Below are positions 1-12,570 of a stretch of 64,000 nt of DNA, piece after piece (the stretch's first letter is position 1; every line of letters starts with the position of its first letter). A program made the translations under genes and the position numbers. The DNA comes from Dasypus novemcinctus (taxonomy: Eukaryota; Chordata; Mammalia; Cingulata; Dasypodidae). The DNA lies in the NCBI RefSeq assembly GCF_030445035.2, contig NC_080701.1, positions 20,552,798 through 20,616,797 on the forward strand. Direction: 5' to 3'. A model generated the notes under the pieces. The model searched no databases. It saw only the letters and a program-made list of their open reading frames with translations, and was not told the origin of the DNA.

Positions 1-1399
1 ACCCCATTCTCTACCTTCAAGAAAAGGGAAGACATTTATGGCAGAAGCTGGCCTGGAAAGGCACCTCTGCTGCGCGCCACTGAGCCCTGATAGCACAAGG
101 TACGAAAAGACTCCAAAGGACGCCGAACGCGTGACAAGTCGCCATAAACTTGACGGCTTAGAACGACAGGAAGTTATTCTCTCTCGTTCCAGGGCCCAGG
201 AGTCTGGAATCGAGGTGTTGGCAGGACCACGGTCCCTTGAAGGCTCGGGGTGGATCCTTCCTCGCCTGTCCCAGCTTCCGCCCGCTCTAGGTGTGCCTTG
301 GCTGTGGTGTCTGTCTCTGCGTTTGTCTTCGCAGGGCCTCCTCCTGTGTCTTCTCTTCTGTCTCTCATAAGGACACTTGTCACTGGACTTAGAGCCTGCC
401 AGGGTAATCCAGGATAATCTCATTGTGAGATCCTTAACTTATTACATCGGCACAGACCCTTTTTCAGAAAACGGGCACATTCACAGGTTCCTGGGGTCAC
501 ATGGGGGTATTTCTTTTGGAGGGGAGACCATCATCCAACCCACTATACCATCCCCTGAGACACTCATGGACTAAGGGGACCTCATAAGGAGGACATGTGT
601 ATTAATAAAATGCACATTATGTGATATTTTTATTAGAGTTTATAAAATATACATTTTATAAGCTTACATCTAAAAACAGAGAAGGCTCTATCTTCTGAGG
701 ATTTTTGTCCAGTAGGAAAAAAAAAAAGGATACAGGTAAATATAATTTGGGGTACTTTCCAAAAATACATGAAGAGAGAGAGAAATGTTGAGTTAAAATT
801 GATAAGACCCTTGACCTCATACAGGAAAAGAGACAAAAATTTCTTTAAAAGGTGGCACAGAAAATAATTATACAGCAAATGAAAAAAAATGAAACCATAA
901 TAAGTGCTATGAAAATGTCTCTTGTGTCTTTCAAATTGTTTTGACTATGACCTCTCAGTCAAGTACATTTTACATCAGTACCAAATATACATAAACACAT
1001 ATATAACTCATATTTATAACCCAAACAAACATATTTTATGAAATGATATTTACCCTTATCATGTGTGTTCTCTCTCATGTTTTCTATTGTTTCATTTGAA
1101 AAAAAGTACTGGTTGCAACCCACTAAAATAATGTTATACCCCACTAATTGGTGGCAACCTGCAGTTTTAAAGCACTGTTTCCCATGGTGATATAAGTCCC
1201 GCTCTATAACAGGGGACTCTGACCTAAATCTAGGGAGGATGAGGAGGCTTCTCTAAGAGTGGCACTTAAGCTGAGATCTGGAAAATGGGTAGAAGTTAAG
1301 TGAGTGAATAGGGGAAGAATGGTCCAAGCAAAGAAAACAATATATGCAATGGCCCTGTGGCAGAAGAGAGCAAATGGTAGAAGGGATTGTGAAAAAGCT

Positions 1400-1990
1400 A
1401 TCCTGTTTCATTTGAGATTGCATTCCATCTATAGATCATTTGGGAGAATATGGATGTCTAAACAATATTAAAGCTTTCAACGCACAAAAGCTTGACCTCT
1501 ATTTAGGTTTTCTACACTTTTTCCAGTAATGTTTTGTAGTTTTAAGTGTATAGACTTTACGGTATTTTGCTAAATTTATTCCTAATTATTTCGTAGTTTT
1601 TGATACAATAGTATATGGTATTGTTATATTAATTTTATTATACCAATGTTCATTTCAATTATACAGAAGCGCGATTGATGTTGTATGGTGTCCTCTGAAT
1701 CCTGCAATCTTGCTAAATTTACTTATTAGTTCTAGCAGTTAGTTCTAGTTTGGTTGTTTTAGAATCCTTAGGATTTTCTATGTATATAATCCTATCATTA
1801 GTGAATAAGGACATTTTTATTTCTTCCTTTAAAAAATGCAAAAGGCCATTTGAACTGCTTCCACATGTTTTAAAAGATAATGTCTTACTATTTAACATAA
1901 GGTGTTAACAATGGGGTGGTATTATGGGAACTTGGTATTTCATGTAAGATTTTTCTGTAAACCTATAACTTCTTAAATAAAAATATAATT
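1400..1990. mobile_element. L1 fragments, antisense then sense 3' end
   Basis: 1440-1850 reads as antisense L1 (gttttgtagttttaagtgta, cctgcaatcttgctaaattt). 1860-1990 reads as a sense L1 3' end with AATAAA. Both are short and diverged. Confidence 0.5.
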
Positions 1991-2008
1991 TTAAAAAAGG
2001 TAAGATCC

Positions 2009-2097
2009 GGGGAGTGGATGTAGCTCAAGTGGTTGCACGCTTGCTTCCCATGTACAAAGTCCTGGGTTCAATCCTCCGTACCTCCTGAAAAAAAAGA
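2009..2097 (+). repeat. tRNA-like SINE monomer
   Basis: Plus-strand tRNA-like unit (gtggatgtagctcaagtggt, ggttcaatcc) followed by an A run. Confidence 0.7.
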
Positions 2098-2837
2098 CAC
2101 ATGAGTCTGTGTCCGTATGCAGGAGCAGGATACAGGACCCACACTGGAGTTCAGAGAAGAGGTATGGACCGGAAATATTTACCTCCTCAGACCAGAGGAC
2201 CAAACCAAGAGATAAGAGAGGTGCCATTAAGTATTGTTATGTCTATAACGCTGAGCGGGAAGCTGTACAAGAATTAACCCCAAATAACCCCATCCTTGAT
2301 TATTAGATACATACAGTGAAAAAATAACATGTGTCTGAACTTGCTTGCACCTAACTGATGTTTCCTCATTTGTGTTTTTATTTGTTTTGTTTTGTTTTCG
2401 CGTACAGTGATCCTACACTCCTTACTAAATTGTAATAGTGCTAATCAAAGTCTGCTTTTTATTAGTAGTATTTCACGAACTACTAAAGGGTAAGGTCTAT
2501 GTTTACATTTCTTTGTTTCCCTTGGTACTCTGCATTCAGTGGATGCAATTACATTTTCTGCTCCCTCTCTCTTCCTTGGTAAACCCTCAATATGCCTAAC
2601 AGTCATTCATTCATGTGTCAGGAGTCTGGATTCTCTTCTGTACATGTATTAAGACACCCATCACAAATAGCTGAAATTATATTATAATACAAATAATATT
2701 TATGTATATAATTATACTATATATAATATTACTTTAATCCCCATTTCTATTATCTTGCATGTGTCTATATAAATGTCATCTACTTCTGTAAAGGAAGTGC
2801 CAGTCACAATTACACTTGTATTCAGAAGTAATATCCA

Positions 2838-3250
2838 GGAAGCAGACTTGGCCCAATGGTTAGGGCATCCGTCTACCACATGGGAGGTCCGCGGTTCAAA
2901 CCCCGGGCTTCCTTGACCCGTGTGGAGCTGGCCCATGTGCAGTGCTGATGTGCGCAAGGAGTGCTGTGCCACACAGGGGTGTCCCCCGCGTAGGGGAGCC
3001 CCACACACAAGAAGTGCGCCCCATAAGGAGAGCCGCCCAGCGCGAAAGAAAGTGCAGCCGGCCTAAGAATGGCGCCGCCCACACGGAGAAATGACACAAG
3101 ATGACACAGCAAAAAGAAACACAGATTTCCATGCCGCTGACAACAACAGAAGCGGACAAAGGAGACACAGCAAATAGACACAGAGAACAGACAACCGGGG
3201 TGGGGGGGAAAGGGAGAGAAATAAAAAATAAATCTTAAAAAAAAAAAAAA
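2838..3250 (+). mobile_element. DAS-type SINE
   Basis: Head ggaagcagacttggcccaat with a tRNA-like A/B box region, the conserved body and an A tail. An imperfect target duplication (agtaata) flanks it. Confidence 0.85.
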
Positions 3251-4246
3251 GGAGTAATACCTGTGAGAGAGGCCAATGTGGATAGTGTAGGAAGAAAAGG
3301 AGTGGTCTGGGAATCAGCAGTCTTAAATCTGAGTCTAGCCTTTTTAACTCTGGGACCTTCAGCAAGTCATTAAATCATTTCTGGCCCCAGCACCCTGAAA
3401 GAATGGCAGCAAATGATTTCTATTGGCTCTTACATCTCTAAAAAACTTTGAAATCCAATTTGATGGTAAAAATGGATCTTAACACTTAGATACCTCTGAC
3501 CATGGTTGGAGTACCTCCTTCAGGGCAGGAAAATATTTCCAAGTGTTTGGTATTGCCATGTTCATCTTTTAAAGTGGGACAGTCAAGTCTGGTGCTGGCG
3601 GTTGGAGAACATTATTTGGCTTGAAAATACCCCTAGAAAGAAGAGTTAAAAAGACTACCATGTTGACGAAGGAGAATGTGAGGTCCTGCGGTTTGACAAT
3701 TGCTCTGGTTTGTAGCTAGTGTAATAAAATTATACTGTAAAATTAATGTTACACCATATGTATGTGTAAGTACTGTATATATGTATGTACTATGTATATG
3801 TATGTATTATGCTATATGTGTTTTATCAAGTTTGCATTATACTACAAAATTATACAAATGCCGACTGCTCCTCATCTGCTTGGTTTGCATGCTCAGGTCA
3901 CCATGTGGTGCATTATTCTGATATGGACAATCCTGAAAGGGGTGGGCATTCCAAGTATAAGTTGTCTGGAGAAAATCAGATCATCAGAAAGAAAACACAA
4001 CCCAGAAGGGAGGGGCTCGGAATGCTGTCAGACAGGGGCATTCCCTATTTCTGTGTGGGCCGTTCTCGCTAAGGTCCAGATTCGAGTATATCCCAAATGG
4101 CCCACAGTCCCTTGGGCAGTCTAGAGACCTGGGAAAAAGGACCCCTGCTAACGGAAAATAAAATAAAAATTGTAAGCCACGAGTTGGATGACCTGGTTTC
4201 ATGTTTTCTGTATATTTTTTGCTTGTTATCTCATAACCTTTCTTTT
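3251..4246. other. Intergenic, no gene seen
   Basis: Ordinary unique-looking sequence, with a short tatgta-rich stretch near 3755-3835. No exon-like pattern or recognisable repeat. Confidence 0.5.
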
Positions 4247-4258
4247 CAAAAGTCATCT

Positions 4259-4682
4259 TTTTTTTTTAAGATTTATTTTTTATTTCTTTCTTTCCCCTTC
4301 CCCCTCCCCCCACCCCCAGTTGTCTGTTCTGTGTCCATTTGCTGTGTGTTCTTCTTTGTCTGGTTCTGTTGTTGTCAGCAGCACGGGAATCTGTGTTTCT
4401 TTTTGTTGTGCCATCTTGTTGTGTCAGCTCTCCGTGTGTGCGGCACCATTCCTGGGCAGGCTGAACTTTCTTTCGCACTGGGTGGCTCTCCTTACGGGGT
4501 GCACTCCTTGCACATGGGGCTCCCCTACGCGGGGGACACCCCTCCGTAGCAGGGCACTCCTTGCGCGCATCAGAACTGAGCATGGGCCAGCTCCACATGG
4601 GTCAAGGAGGCCCGGGGTTTGAACCCTGGACCTCCTATGTGGCAGGTGGACGCCCTAACCACTGGGCCAAGTCCACTTCCCT
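4259..4682 (-). mobile_element. DAS-type SINE
   Basis: Full-length, minus strand. Exact target duplication CAAAAGTCATCT at 4247-4258 and 4683-4694. Confidence 0.88.
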
Positions 4683-4694
4683 CAAAAGTCATCT

Positions 4695-7174
4695 GAAGTG
4701 GTCCAGCTTTATAAGTTCAGAGCTTGAGAAGCTCTGCCGGGGGCACTAACAGAGAGGTCATTTGTCCACACTGGCAAAGTGGGTAAAGGGTCCCAGCCCC
4801 GCTCCACCCTACAGCTTGGTGGTAAGCTCGCTGCCCCTCGAGAGGTGCCAAGGGAGAGGTGAGGAATCCTGGAGGCCGAGAGTCCAGGCTGTGTGGTTCC
4901 TGCTTTCTTCCATGAGGAGATCCTCTCCCCACCGAGTCCTGGAGGATTCTGGGTGGTGCGGTTACTTCCTTACATCAGCACGAGGTTCAGCCAATATCAA
5001 AACATCTAACCTTTTGGGGCTGTGTTTTTCTTCTTATTTATTTTTACCCTGTCCTGTTGCAATAGGATTTAAGGCTGTTTACAAATCTACACAAAAGGAA
5101 TTAAACGATGTAAATTAGAGCACCAGGAGAAAGGTGGGGTGGAGGAAAAACAAGGGTAGGGACGTGAAGTAGGCTAAGAGTTAAGACCAGTGTGCTACGA
5201 GGTTCTAAAAGGGTTGGCATGCTGGACTTTGTAAAACTGGCTGAAGCTGTTAAACCAGTGCTGTGTTTTCATTCCTCGGAATCCTGCCATTGTTGGGGGC
5301 AAAGCCCAGTGAACAATCAAATCCTGATTCACTGGGGAAAAGGAGACCCACTTAATCCAGGGCTCTAGCCCGGACAGAAAGCACCACAGTTCACCAAGGA
5401 TTTCACATCTAGGTTTTCTAGAGCCTGAGTTCACTAGATAAAAATCTGAAATAAATTAAATTGCAGAAGCTTCAGGTGATTTTTTCCCCCAATTGTTTGC
5501 TTTGTTTGTGCCGTGGAGTCCCAGGACTCAGAGCAGCTTAAAAGCAGCTTTCTAAGGAAAGGGGGACAAACCGAGGTCCAAGAGGTCCAGGCAAAGCCAA
5601 CGAAGCCGCCCTGAGTTGGGCAGAGGGTGCGTCAGCCTGGCTGACGATGGCGAGGACGCCTCTGAATTTCTCCAGCCCGCCCAGACAAGCACAGGTGATG
5701 CCCTGTGGCCACCACCCAGGACTGCACCTGAGCCACATTCCAAAGCCATTTGGGATATGAACACGTGGGAAACCCACGAGAACGGATCCCAGCCCTCCCT
5801 CCTCTCTGGGGCCAGTGGGCTGCCCCAAGGAGCTTGAGGAGGAAGGAGATTTCCATCTCCCATGCCCTCTGCTTTGGCAGACGGAAGGCAGACAGTTACC
5901 AGGGCCAGGGGTGCCCAGCTTCTCAAGTTCAAAGTTCACGTTTCTTCTTGGCGGTGGAGCCCAAGTTTGCTCAACAGCACCACCTGCTGTCTCAAAAGTC
6001 AGGAAACCGGGTTGGGGCGCAGCCGGTGTTGAGGCTCTTGAGAGAGGCAGGGGGGGTCTGCACCTATCCTCAGGGCTGCGATGTGCCCTCTCCTCCTTGA
6101 CCCCTGCCGACCCCCTACCCCTACTCCAACAAAAGCCACCAACTTCCCAGGCTTTGTGCCAGTTCCACCACTGCCACCCCACCGGGGCTGAAACTTAAAA
6201 CATCACTTGATCCCCAACTTACCATTGATAAAACAGGCCCTAGACCAAACTTCTGTCATCCTCTCTGTACTTCTTGGTAGAAAGAAATTGTGAACTGCTC
6301 AGCGTCTCGGAGAACCTTCCAAGTTCTCGTGGAGGACATGGTGCATAGTGACATTTTCAGTACCCTTCTCCCCCAGGTCTCCCCCTCTATTTCCCTTCTC
6401 ACGCCTAAAGTTCTTCTTGGATTGTCATATATTTCTTTGTTGATACCGTGAATCTTCGTGGAACTCACCAAATATGGTCCTCCCAGCTTAGCCATTTCTC
6501 AGGTTAGCACTGGTTTGTCTAGTTTTGTGTACCCCTCTCCCTCCTTAAAGCAATCACTTCCTTGTGCTGACGCCTTCTGACAAAAAGAGGGCCGGAAATG
6601 GAAAAAGAGTCGGATTTTGTTCCTACTTCTGGGGCCGCAGATTTGTGAGAGGCTGTCCAGGTGCTGAGGCCCTGTCCTAGTAAGGACACAGACGGAGCTC
6701 TGGGTGGGCCTCACTGGCCCTGAAGTTGTATGCGAATGTCAAGTGCATGAGTGAGCATACATTTTTGTAGGGAGAGAGACCCCATCTTTCATCAGATTCT
6801 CAGAGGGGTCCCTGACTTAGCAAAGGTTAAGAGCCACTGACAGACCCCTGGGAGATTGGCAACTGGGGTTTCACTTACCCAGCTTCTTCCTTGAACCTTA
6901 CGATAACCAAGGAGATCTGTGCCCCTCGTGTGGCCGCGTTTGTGGACTGAGTGAGTGAGAACATCAGAGTGGGAAAGTCATCACAAAGGGAAACCTAAGC
7001 AGAGCTAGGAAGAAAGATGGAAGTAGATGAAGGAGGGCAGGGCTCTAATTGGAAGTCCTTTGGGGGACACCGGAGAATTGAGGAGGCGACCGCTACACAG
7101 AGGCCTTTTATAACCGACCCTGGCCTTGGCTGGCAACTGGAGTTCTCTCCTGAGGCCTTGTGACTATAGAACCT
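4695..7174. other. Intergenic, no gene seen
   Basis: Moderate GC, with open frames on both strands up to about 214 codons (5538-6182 minus) that lack domains, splice logic or codon-like bias. I see nothing functional. Confidence 0.5.
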
Positions 7175-7410
7175 TCTAGAAGACTTCTAATAATTCTTAC
7201 TGAGCTCTTACTGACAAGTGCTGCATACAAGTGATCTTATTCAACCTCAGCCCAACCCAGAAAAGTGGGTACCGCAACCCCCATTTTACAGAGGAGACAA
7301 CCAAGCCTCAGGGATGATAGATCATTTCCCCATGGTTACATAAATGCAGAACACAGATTCGAACCCAGGTTTTCTCACTCCAGAGCACATTCTTCTACCC
7401 ACTGGGCAAC
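7175..7410 (-). repeat. MIR SINE
   Basis: The plus strand reads cccccattttacagaggaga then gattcgaacccaggttttct, the antisense core and head of MIR. Confidence 0.65.
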
Positions 7411-9289
7411 CCCTATTCTTTCATTGTAGTAAAATGGAGAAAAACGTGTTTTTCTTGAGTTCAGAGTACGCCCCTCTCCCCCAACCCTTTCTAGTTGGGA
7501 GGATCAGGTGTGTGTAAGGGGAGGTGATAAACAGGGGTGTGCCTCAGTAATGAGAGGTGTCCTCTCAACTGCCTTCTAAAGGCAGGATTGTGCTAAGTGG
7601 GGGGTGTAAGCTTGGAGGCAACTGAACTGCTTAGGGCCATTAAGTGAGGTTGTAAGAGGCCAAGAGGGAAGGAAAAAAAGGAGGCAGCTGGGGTGTTTGG
7701 GGGAAGAACAGAGAGGGCTAAAGGGGATTTGGCTGATTTTTTGCCACATGGGGTCAATTCACTTCTTAATGTCCCCATGAGAGCTTCAGCTCTGTGGAGT
7801 GGGATCAGTTTGGGGGTGATTTGTCATGTGCTGAGTTTGCCTCCAAGTGGGAATGGGGAAGAGCCAAGCCTGCGGGTAGGAGGCCCAGCCCCCTCTTATT
7901 TACTGAGCTCCTCAGGGCCTTTGGAGGGCCCTGTAATAGGGCCCCGCAGAGGTCGCTGACTTGGGTCTTTACTGGAGGGTTCAGCAATTGACAATTACAC
8001 TGACATGCCAATTTCAAGCAGCGAGGGACTCTGCAGATAGCACAGATTTCTGTAGAACCAGGCCAACTGCCCTCTCCCAGGAGGCACTTTCTGGCTCTAA
8101 AGTTCTGTAAAGCAATCCCCGAGCAAGGACTCAATTTCATTAATAAAAGTGCTATCACAAATATTTGAGTATCTGCTCTGTTCTAGTAATAGGCTAGGCA
8201 AGACAAAGCCTGTTTCTTGCCCTATTTTCCATTGAATTAGCAAAGAAAAAGTACAAGAAAAATAAATGAAAAATGTGGCAAGAGGTACAAAAGAAACAAG
8301 GAAGGAGAGGAACCACATATTTATGGAAGGAGAGGCCATATTTTGTAGGAAGGTTAGAGAAAAGACTTTCCTATGGAGGAGACATTTAAGGTGACAGCTA
8401 ATATGCCCAAAATGCCCAAAATGAGAAAGGCCGGATCTCGCAAATATATTACTGGCAGAGGAGACAGCATGTGCAAAGGCCCGGAGACAGGAAATCCCGT
8501 TTGTAGGACTGTAAAAAGACCCGTGTGGCTGGTGTACGGTGAACAAGCGAGAAAGTCCCGCGTAAATCTGAAATCACAGAGTGGAGGGTAAGGGTTCTTG
8601 GGACAGGTCCGTGGGGATGGAATGGGGAAGCACACAGATTCGGCTGCCCAGGAGTTCCCTGGGGCCAGTAGACGATGGAAGCCACCAGCAAAGGTGAAGG
8701 TAGGCACAGGGCCCTAAAGAGCGGTTCCTAGAGGCGGTTTTCTCCCAGCCACTGCCTGTCCCGGGGCTTTCTCTGTGATTTGCCCTTGGATCACCCTTGG
8801 GGCATGGCCGGCTCCCTAGCCCAGGGCCCCAGGCCGCCGCCCCAGAGGAGAAGGCCTTTCTGGACATGGAGAGGGAAAAACAGGTAGGAGGGAGTGGCTG
8901 GTCTACCGCCTTTCTACACAGAGAGAGACCAGGGGAATGCCAGGTGGCTCCGTGGGCCCAGCCCTGGCTGGTTTCTGCCCGGGGCCTGTGGCTCCAGCTT
9001 TTCCCGTGGCAGGCAGGCCCCTCCCTGGCCTTGCTGACAGTGGCCAGGTGGGCCCCGACTTCTTCACAGATCAGGGGTGTGTGGGGGGCGCTGCCGCGGA
9101 GGGTTCCGCCCAGGAGGACACGGTCCCTAGTGTGGGGGTGGACACCCCGAGACCTGCCGCCGGGGGATGCGGGTGTTCAAGTGAGTCTGGCCCTGAAGCT
9201 GTCTGGTGACTCCCGGGCTCTTCTCACGAGAGGCTGTGGGAATTCCAGAAGGTTCCAGAGAGTTCCAGGGACCTGCGTCCTGTGTCCTC
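7411..9289. other. Intergenic, GC-rich near 8.6-9.25 kb, no gene seen
   Basis: 8600-9250 is GC-rich with a few CpGs and a 196-codon frame. I recognised no protein family, and it does not match the RAB11FIP1 start that synteny would place on this side. Confidence 0.45.
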
Positions 9290-9441
9290 TCACATTGCTC
9301 TTCTTTTTTAGAATACATTTTGCTATTCAGGTGCACTTTCCCTTCCAAATAAGTCTGGTGATTGCCTTCTCTCTTTCTGTAAAGTAGGCTGTTGGAATTT
9401 TGATTGGTATTGCATTTGAGTCTATAAATCAATTTGGGCCT

Positions 9442-9978
9442 TTTCACGAAGACGGCGCCAAAAGTGAAGAAGGAAGCGCCTGCCTCTCCCGAAACTGAAG
9501 CCAAAACAAAAGCTTTGAAACCAAGAAGGCAGTACTGAAAGGCATCCACAGCCAAAAAAATAATTTGCATGTCACCCACCTTCCAGCAGCCCAAGATGCT
9601 GCATCTCAGGAGACGGCCCAAATAGCCTCGGAAAAGCGCCCCCAGGAGAAGCAAGCTGGACCACTATGCCATCCCCAAGTTCCCCCGACCACTGAGTCAG
9701 CCATGAAGAAGATTGAAGGCAACGACACACTTGTGTGCGCCGTGGATGTCAAGGCCAACAAGCACCAGATCAAGCAGGCGGTGAAGACGCTCCGCGACCT
9801 TGGTGTGGCCACGGCAACACCCTGGTCAGGCCTGATGGAGAGAAGAAGGCAAATGTTTGGCTGGCTCCTGACAATGATGCTCTGGACGTTGCCAACAAAA
9901 TTGGGATCACCTAAACTGCGTCCAGCTGGCTAATTCTAAATATATAAGTTTTGTGACCATATATTAAAAAAAAAAAAG
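9442..9978 (+). pseudogene. RPL23A: RPL23A processed pseudogene
   Basis: An intronless copy of ribosomal protein uL23 (RPL23A). The start codon position reads ACG (9452). The N-terminal APKVKKEAPA-like region follows, then [33 protein letters not shown] and [11 protein letters not shown] with TAA at 9912. Small indels break the frame at several points. A 3' UTR-like tail ends in a run of A at 9966-9977. No introns plus a poly(A) tail indicates L1-mediated retrocopying into the surrounding L1. The coding frame is not functional. Confidence 0.9.
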
Positions 9979-10198
9979 CATGCCAATACCATGCTGTTTT
10001 GACTTTCACTGTAGCTTTGTAGCATGTTTCGAGGCCAGGCAGTGAAAGTCCTCCTGCATCACTTTTCTTTTTCAGAATACTTTCAGCTGTTCAGATGCAC
10101 TTCCCCTTCCAAATAAATTTTGTAATTTCCTTTTCTATTTCTTTTTTTTTTTTTTAAATCAGTTTGGGTAGGATTGACCTCTTCACAATACAGTATTC

Positions 10199-10555
10199 AG
10201 GTCCTCCTGACCCGTGTGATGAGCTGGCCCAGGCACAGTGCTGATGCGCGCCAGGAGTGTCGTGCCACGCAGGGGTGTCCCCCGTGAAGGGGAGCCCCAC
10301 ACACAAGGGGTGCGCCCCGTAAGGAGAGCCACCCAGTGCGAAAAAAGTGCAGCCTGCCCAGGAGTGGCACCACACACACGGAGAGCTGACGCAGCAAGAT
10401 GACACAACAAAAAGAGACACAGATTCCTGGTACCACTGACACAAGCGGACACAGAAGAACACACAGTGAATGGACACAGAAAGCAGACAACTGGAGGAGG
10501 GGGTGGGGAAGGGGAGAAAAATAAATTAAATAAATAAATAAATCTTTTAAAAAAC
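10199..10555 (+). mobile_element. DAS-type SINE, 5'-truncated
   Basis: Starts inside the head (ggtcctcctgacccgtgtga) and keeps the body and an A-rich tail. It lies within the L1. Confidence 0.82.
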
Positions 10556-10956
10556 AAAACAATACAGTATTTAGTCTTCCAATCCATGAACATGGAACAT
10601 CTTTCCATTTGTTTAGTCTTCTTTGATTTCTTTTAGCACTGTTTTGTAGTTTTCTGAATATAGGTCCTGTACTTTGGTTAAATTGATTCGTAGGTATTTG
10701 GGTGGAATTTTTCCCCCTGATTTCCTCCTCAGATTTTTCAATACATGGGTATTAAACCTTTATCAGACATGTGATTTTCAAATATTTTCTCCTATTGAGT
10801 CAGCTGCCTTTTTACCCTTTTGACAAATTCCTGTAGGTACAAAAGTTTTTAATTTTGATTTTTGCATGTTGATCTATATCCTGCCATTTTGCCAGACTAG
10901 TTTCTTATTTAAATAGCTTTGTGGTAGACATAACAGAATATGCTAAATTTAGGATT

Positions 10957-11426
10957 GGGAAGCAGATGTGGCTCAAGTAATAGAGCTTCCGCCTACCGTA
11001 TGGGTGGGTTCAATTCCTGGGGCCTCCTGGTGATAAAGAAGAGAAAGTGTGCCTGTGTGGCAGCCATTGCCCACGCAAGTGCCTGCGTGGTGAACCAGTG
11101 TGTGTGCGAACGCCTGTGTGCGAATGCCTGAGCAAGTGCCTGAGTTGTCTGCCAGTGCCCACACAAGTGAGTCACGCAAGGAGATGATGATGCATCAAAA
11201 GAGAGACAAGGGGAGAGTCAAGGTGAAGCGCAGCAGAAACCAGGAACTGAGGCGGCACAACTGACAGGAAAATTCTCTCCACATCAGCAATCTCCAGGAT
11301 CGAATACCAGTGAATCCTAGAGGAGAGAAATGAGAGGAGAAGACTATACAGACAACAAAAACAGCAGGGTGGGAGGAGGGGACCAGGGTGGGGGGGATAA
11401 ATAAATCTTTAAATATATATATATAT
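10957..11426 (+). mobile_element. DAS-related SINE with a second tRNA-like unit
   Basis: Normal head (gggaagcagatgtggctcaa), then a body unlike most copies here, rich in tgcctgtgtg-type repeats. A second tRNA-like segment follows near 11242-11325 and then the usual tail. Short duplication aggat on both sides. Confidence 0.7.
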
Positions 11427-11626
11427 AGGATCATGTCACAGCAAATACAGTTTTACTTCCTCTTTTCCTATTTAGATGCTTTTTTTTCTTGTCTAATTGC
11501 TCTAGCTAAAACTTCTAGCACAATATTGAATAAAGTGGTGACAGTGGACATTCCTGCCTTTTTCTTGATCTTAGAGGGAAAGCTTTCCACCTTTACCCGT
11601 TGAGTAGGATGTTGGCTGTGGGTTTT

Positions 11627-11887
11627 TCATATATGCCCCTTATCATATTGAGGAACTTTCCTTATATTTCTATCTTTGGAAGTGTTTTTTATCAAGAAAA
11701 GATGCTGGATTTTGTTGAATGCCTTTTCTGCATCTATTGAGATGATTATGTGGGTTTTTTCTTTCAATATGTTAATGTGGTATATTACATGAATTGATTT
11801 TCTAATGTTGAACCACCTTTGCATACCGGGAATAAATCCCACTTGGTTGTGGTGTATTTTGTTGAGAATTGTTTCATCTATGTTCAT
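11627..11887 (-). pseudogene. L1 ORF2 reverse-transcriptase remnant
   Basis: 87 residues including [17 protein letters not shown] and [16 protein letters not shown]. These match the finger and palm region of L1 reverse transcriptase upstream of the catalytic FADD motif. It is a fragment only. Confidence 0.8.
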
Positions 11888-11917
11888 TAGAGAGATTGGT
11901 TTGTAATTTTTTTTTTT

Positions 11918-12098
11918 TTAGGAGGTACAGGGGGCTGAACCCAGGACCTGGTACATGGAGAGCAGGCACTTATCCACTGAGCTACATCCACTCCCAGTTA
12001 GAGTTGTGTTTGTTTGTTTATTTGTTTGTTTTAGGTGGTACTGGGGATTAAACCTGGGACCTCACACATGTGAAGCTGAGCTACATCTGCTCCCCTGT
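11918..12098 (-). repeat. Two tRNA-like SINE monomers in tandem
   Basis: Antisense units at 11918-11997 and 12032-12096, each with the gagctacatc-type head complement, inserted in L1 ORF2. Confidence 0.65.
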
Positions 12099-12570
12099 AA
12101 TTTTCTTTTCTTGCAGTGTCTTTATTTGGGTGTGGTATTAGGATAATGCTGGCTTTATAAAATGTGTTGGGTAATTTTCCCTCCTCTTCAATTTTTTGGA
12201 AGAGTTTGAACAGGATTGGTGTTAATTCTTTTGAAATGCCTGGTGGAATTCACCTGTGAAGCCATCTGGTCCTGGACATTTCTTTTTTGGGAGATTTTTG
12301 ATGACTGATTCAATCTCTTTGAATGTGATTGATTTGTTAAGTTCTTTCTTTCCCCTCTCCCTCCCCCTACCTGGTCCTGCTGTTTATTTTTTTTTTATTT
12401 TTATTTTTGCAGTCTGTGTCCATTCACTGCGTGATCCTCTGCATCTACCTCTCCTTGTCTTCTCTTCTCAGCTTCCACACACTTGCAAATTTTCCCTTCT
12501 TGTCTATTTTTTTATTTCCAGCTTTAATCCATTATGATCTACGAAGGTACTTAGTATAATTTCACATTTT

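Noticed and set aside
2009-2097. tRNA genes
   Set aside because: The tRNA-like segments here and elsewhere have SINE bodies or A tails and degenerate stems; they are tRNA-derived retroposons.
2712-3365. Many overlapping 90-230 codon frames with RxLSVCAAPFLG-type peptides
   Set aside because: These recur at every DAS-SINE copy on either strand; they are SINE translations, not genes.
5538-6182. 214-codon minus-strand frame
   Set aside because: No recognisable domain, overlapped by several other open frames, no supporting splice or start context. Treated as chance.
8797-9387. 196-codon plus-strand frame in GC-rich DNA
   Set aside because: No family resemblance; it runs into antisense L1 at its end. 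Also checked as a possible RAB11FIP1 first exon, with no match.
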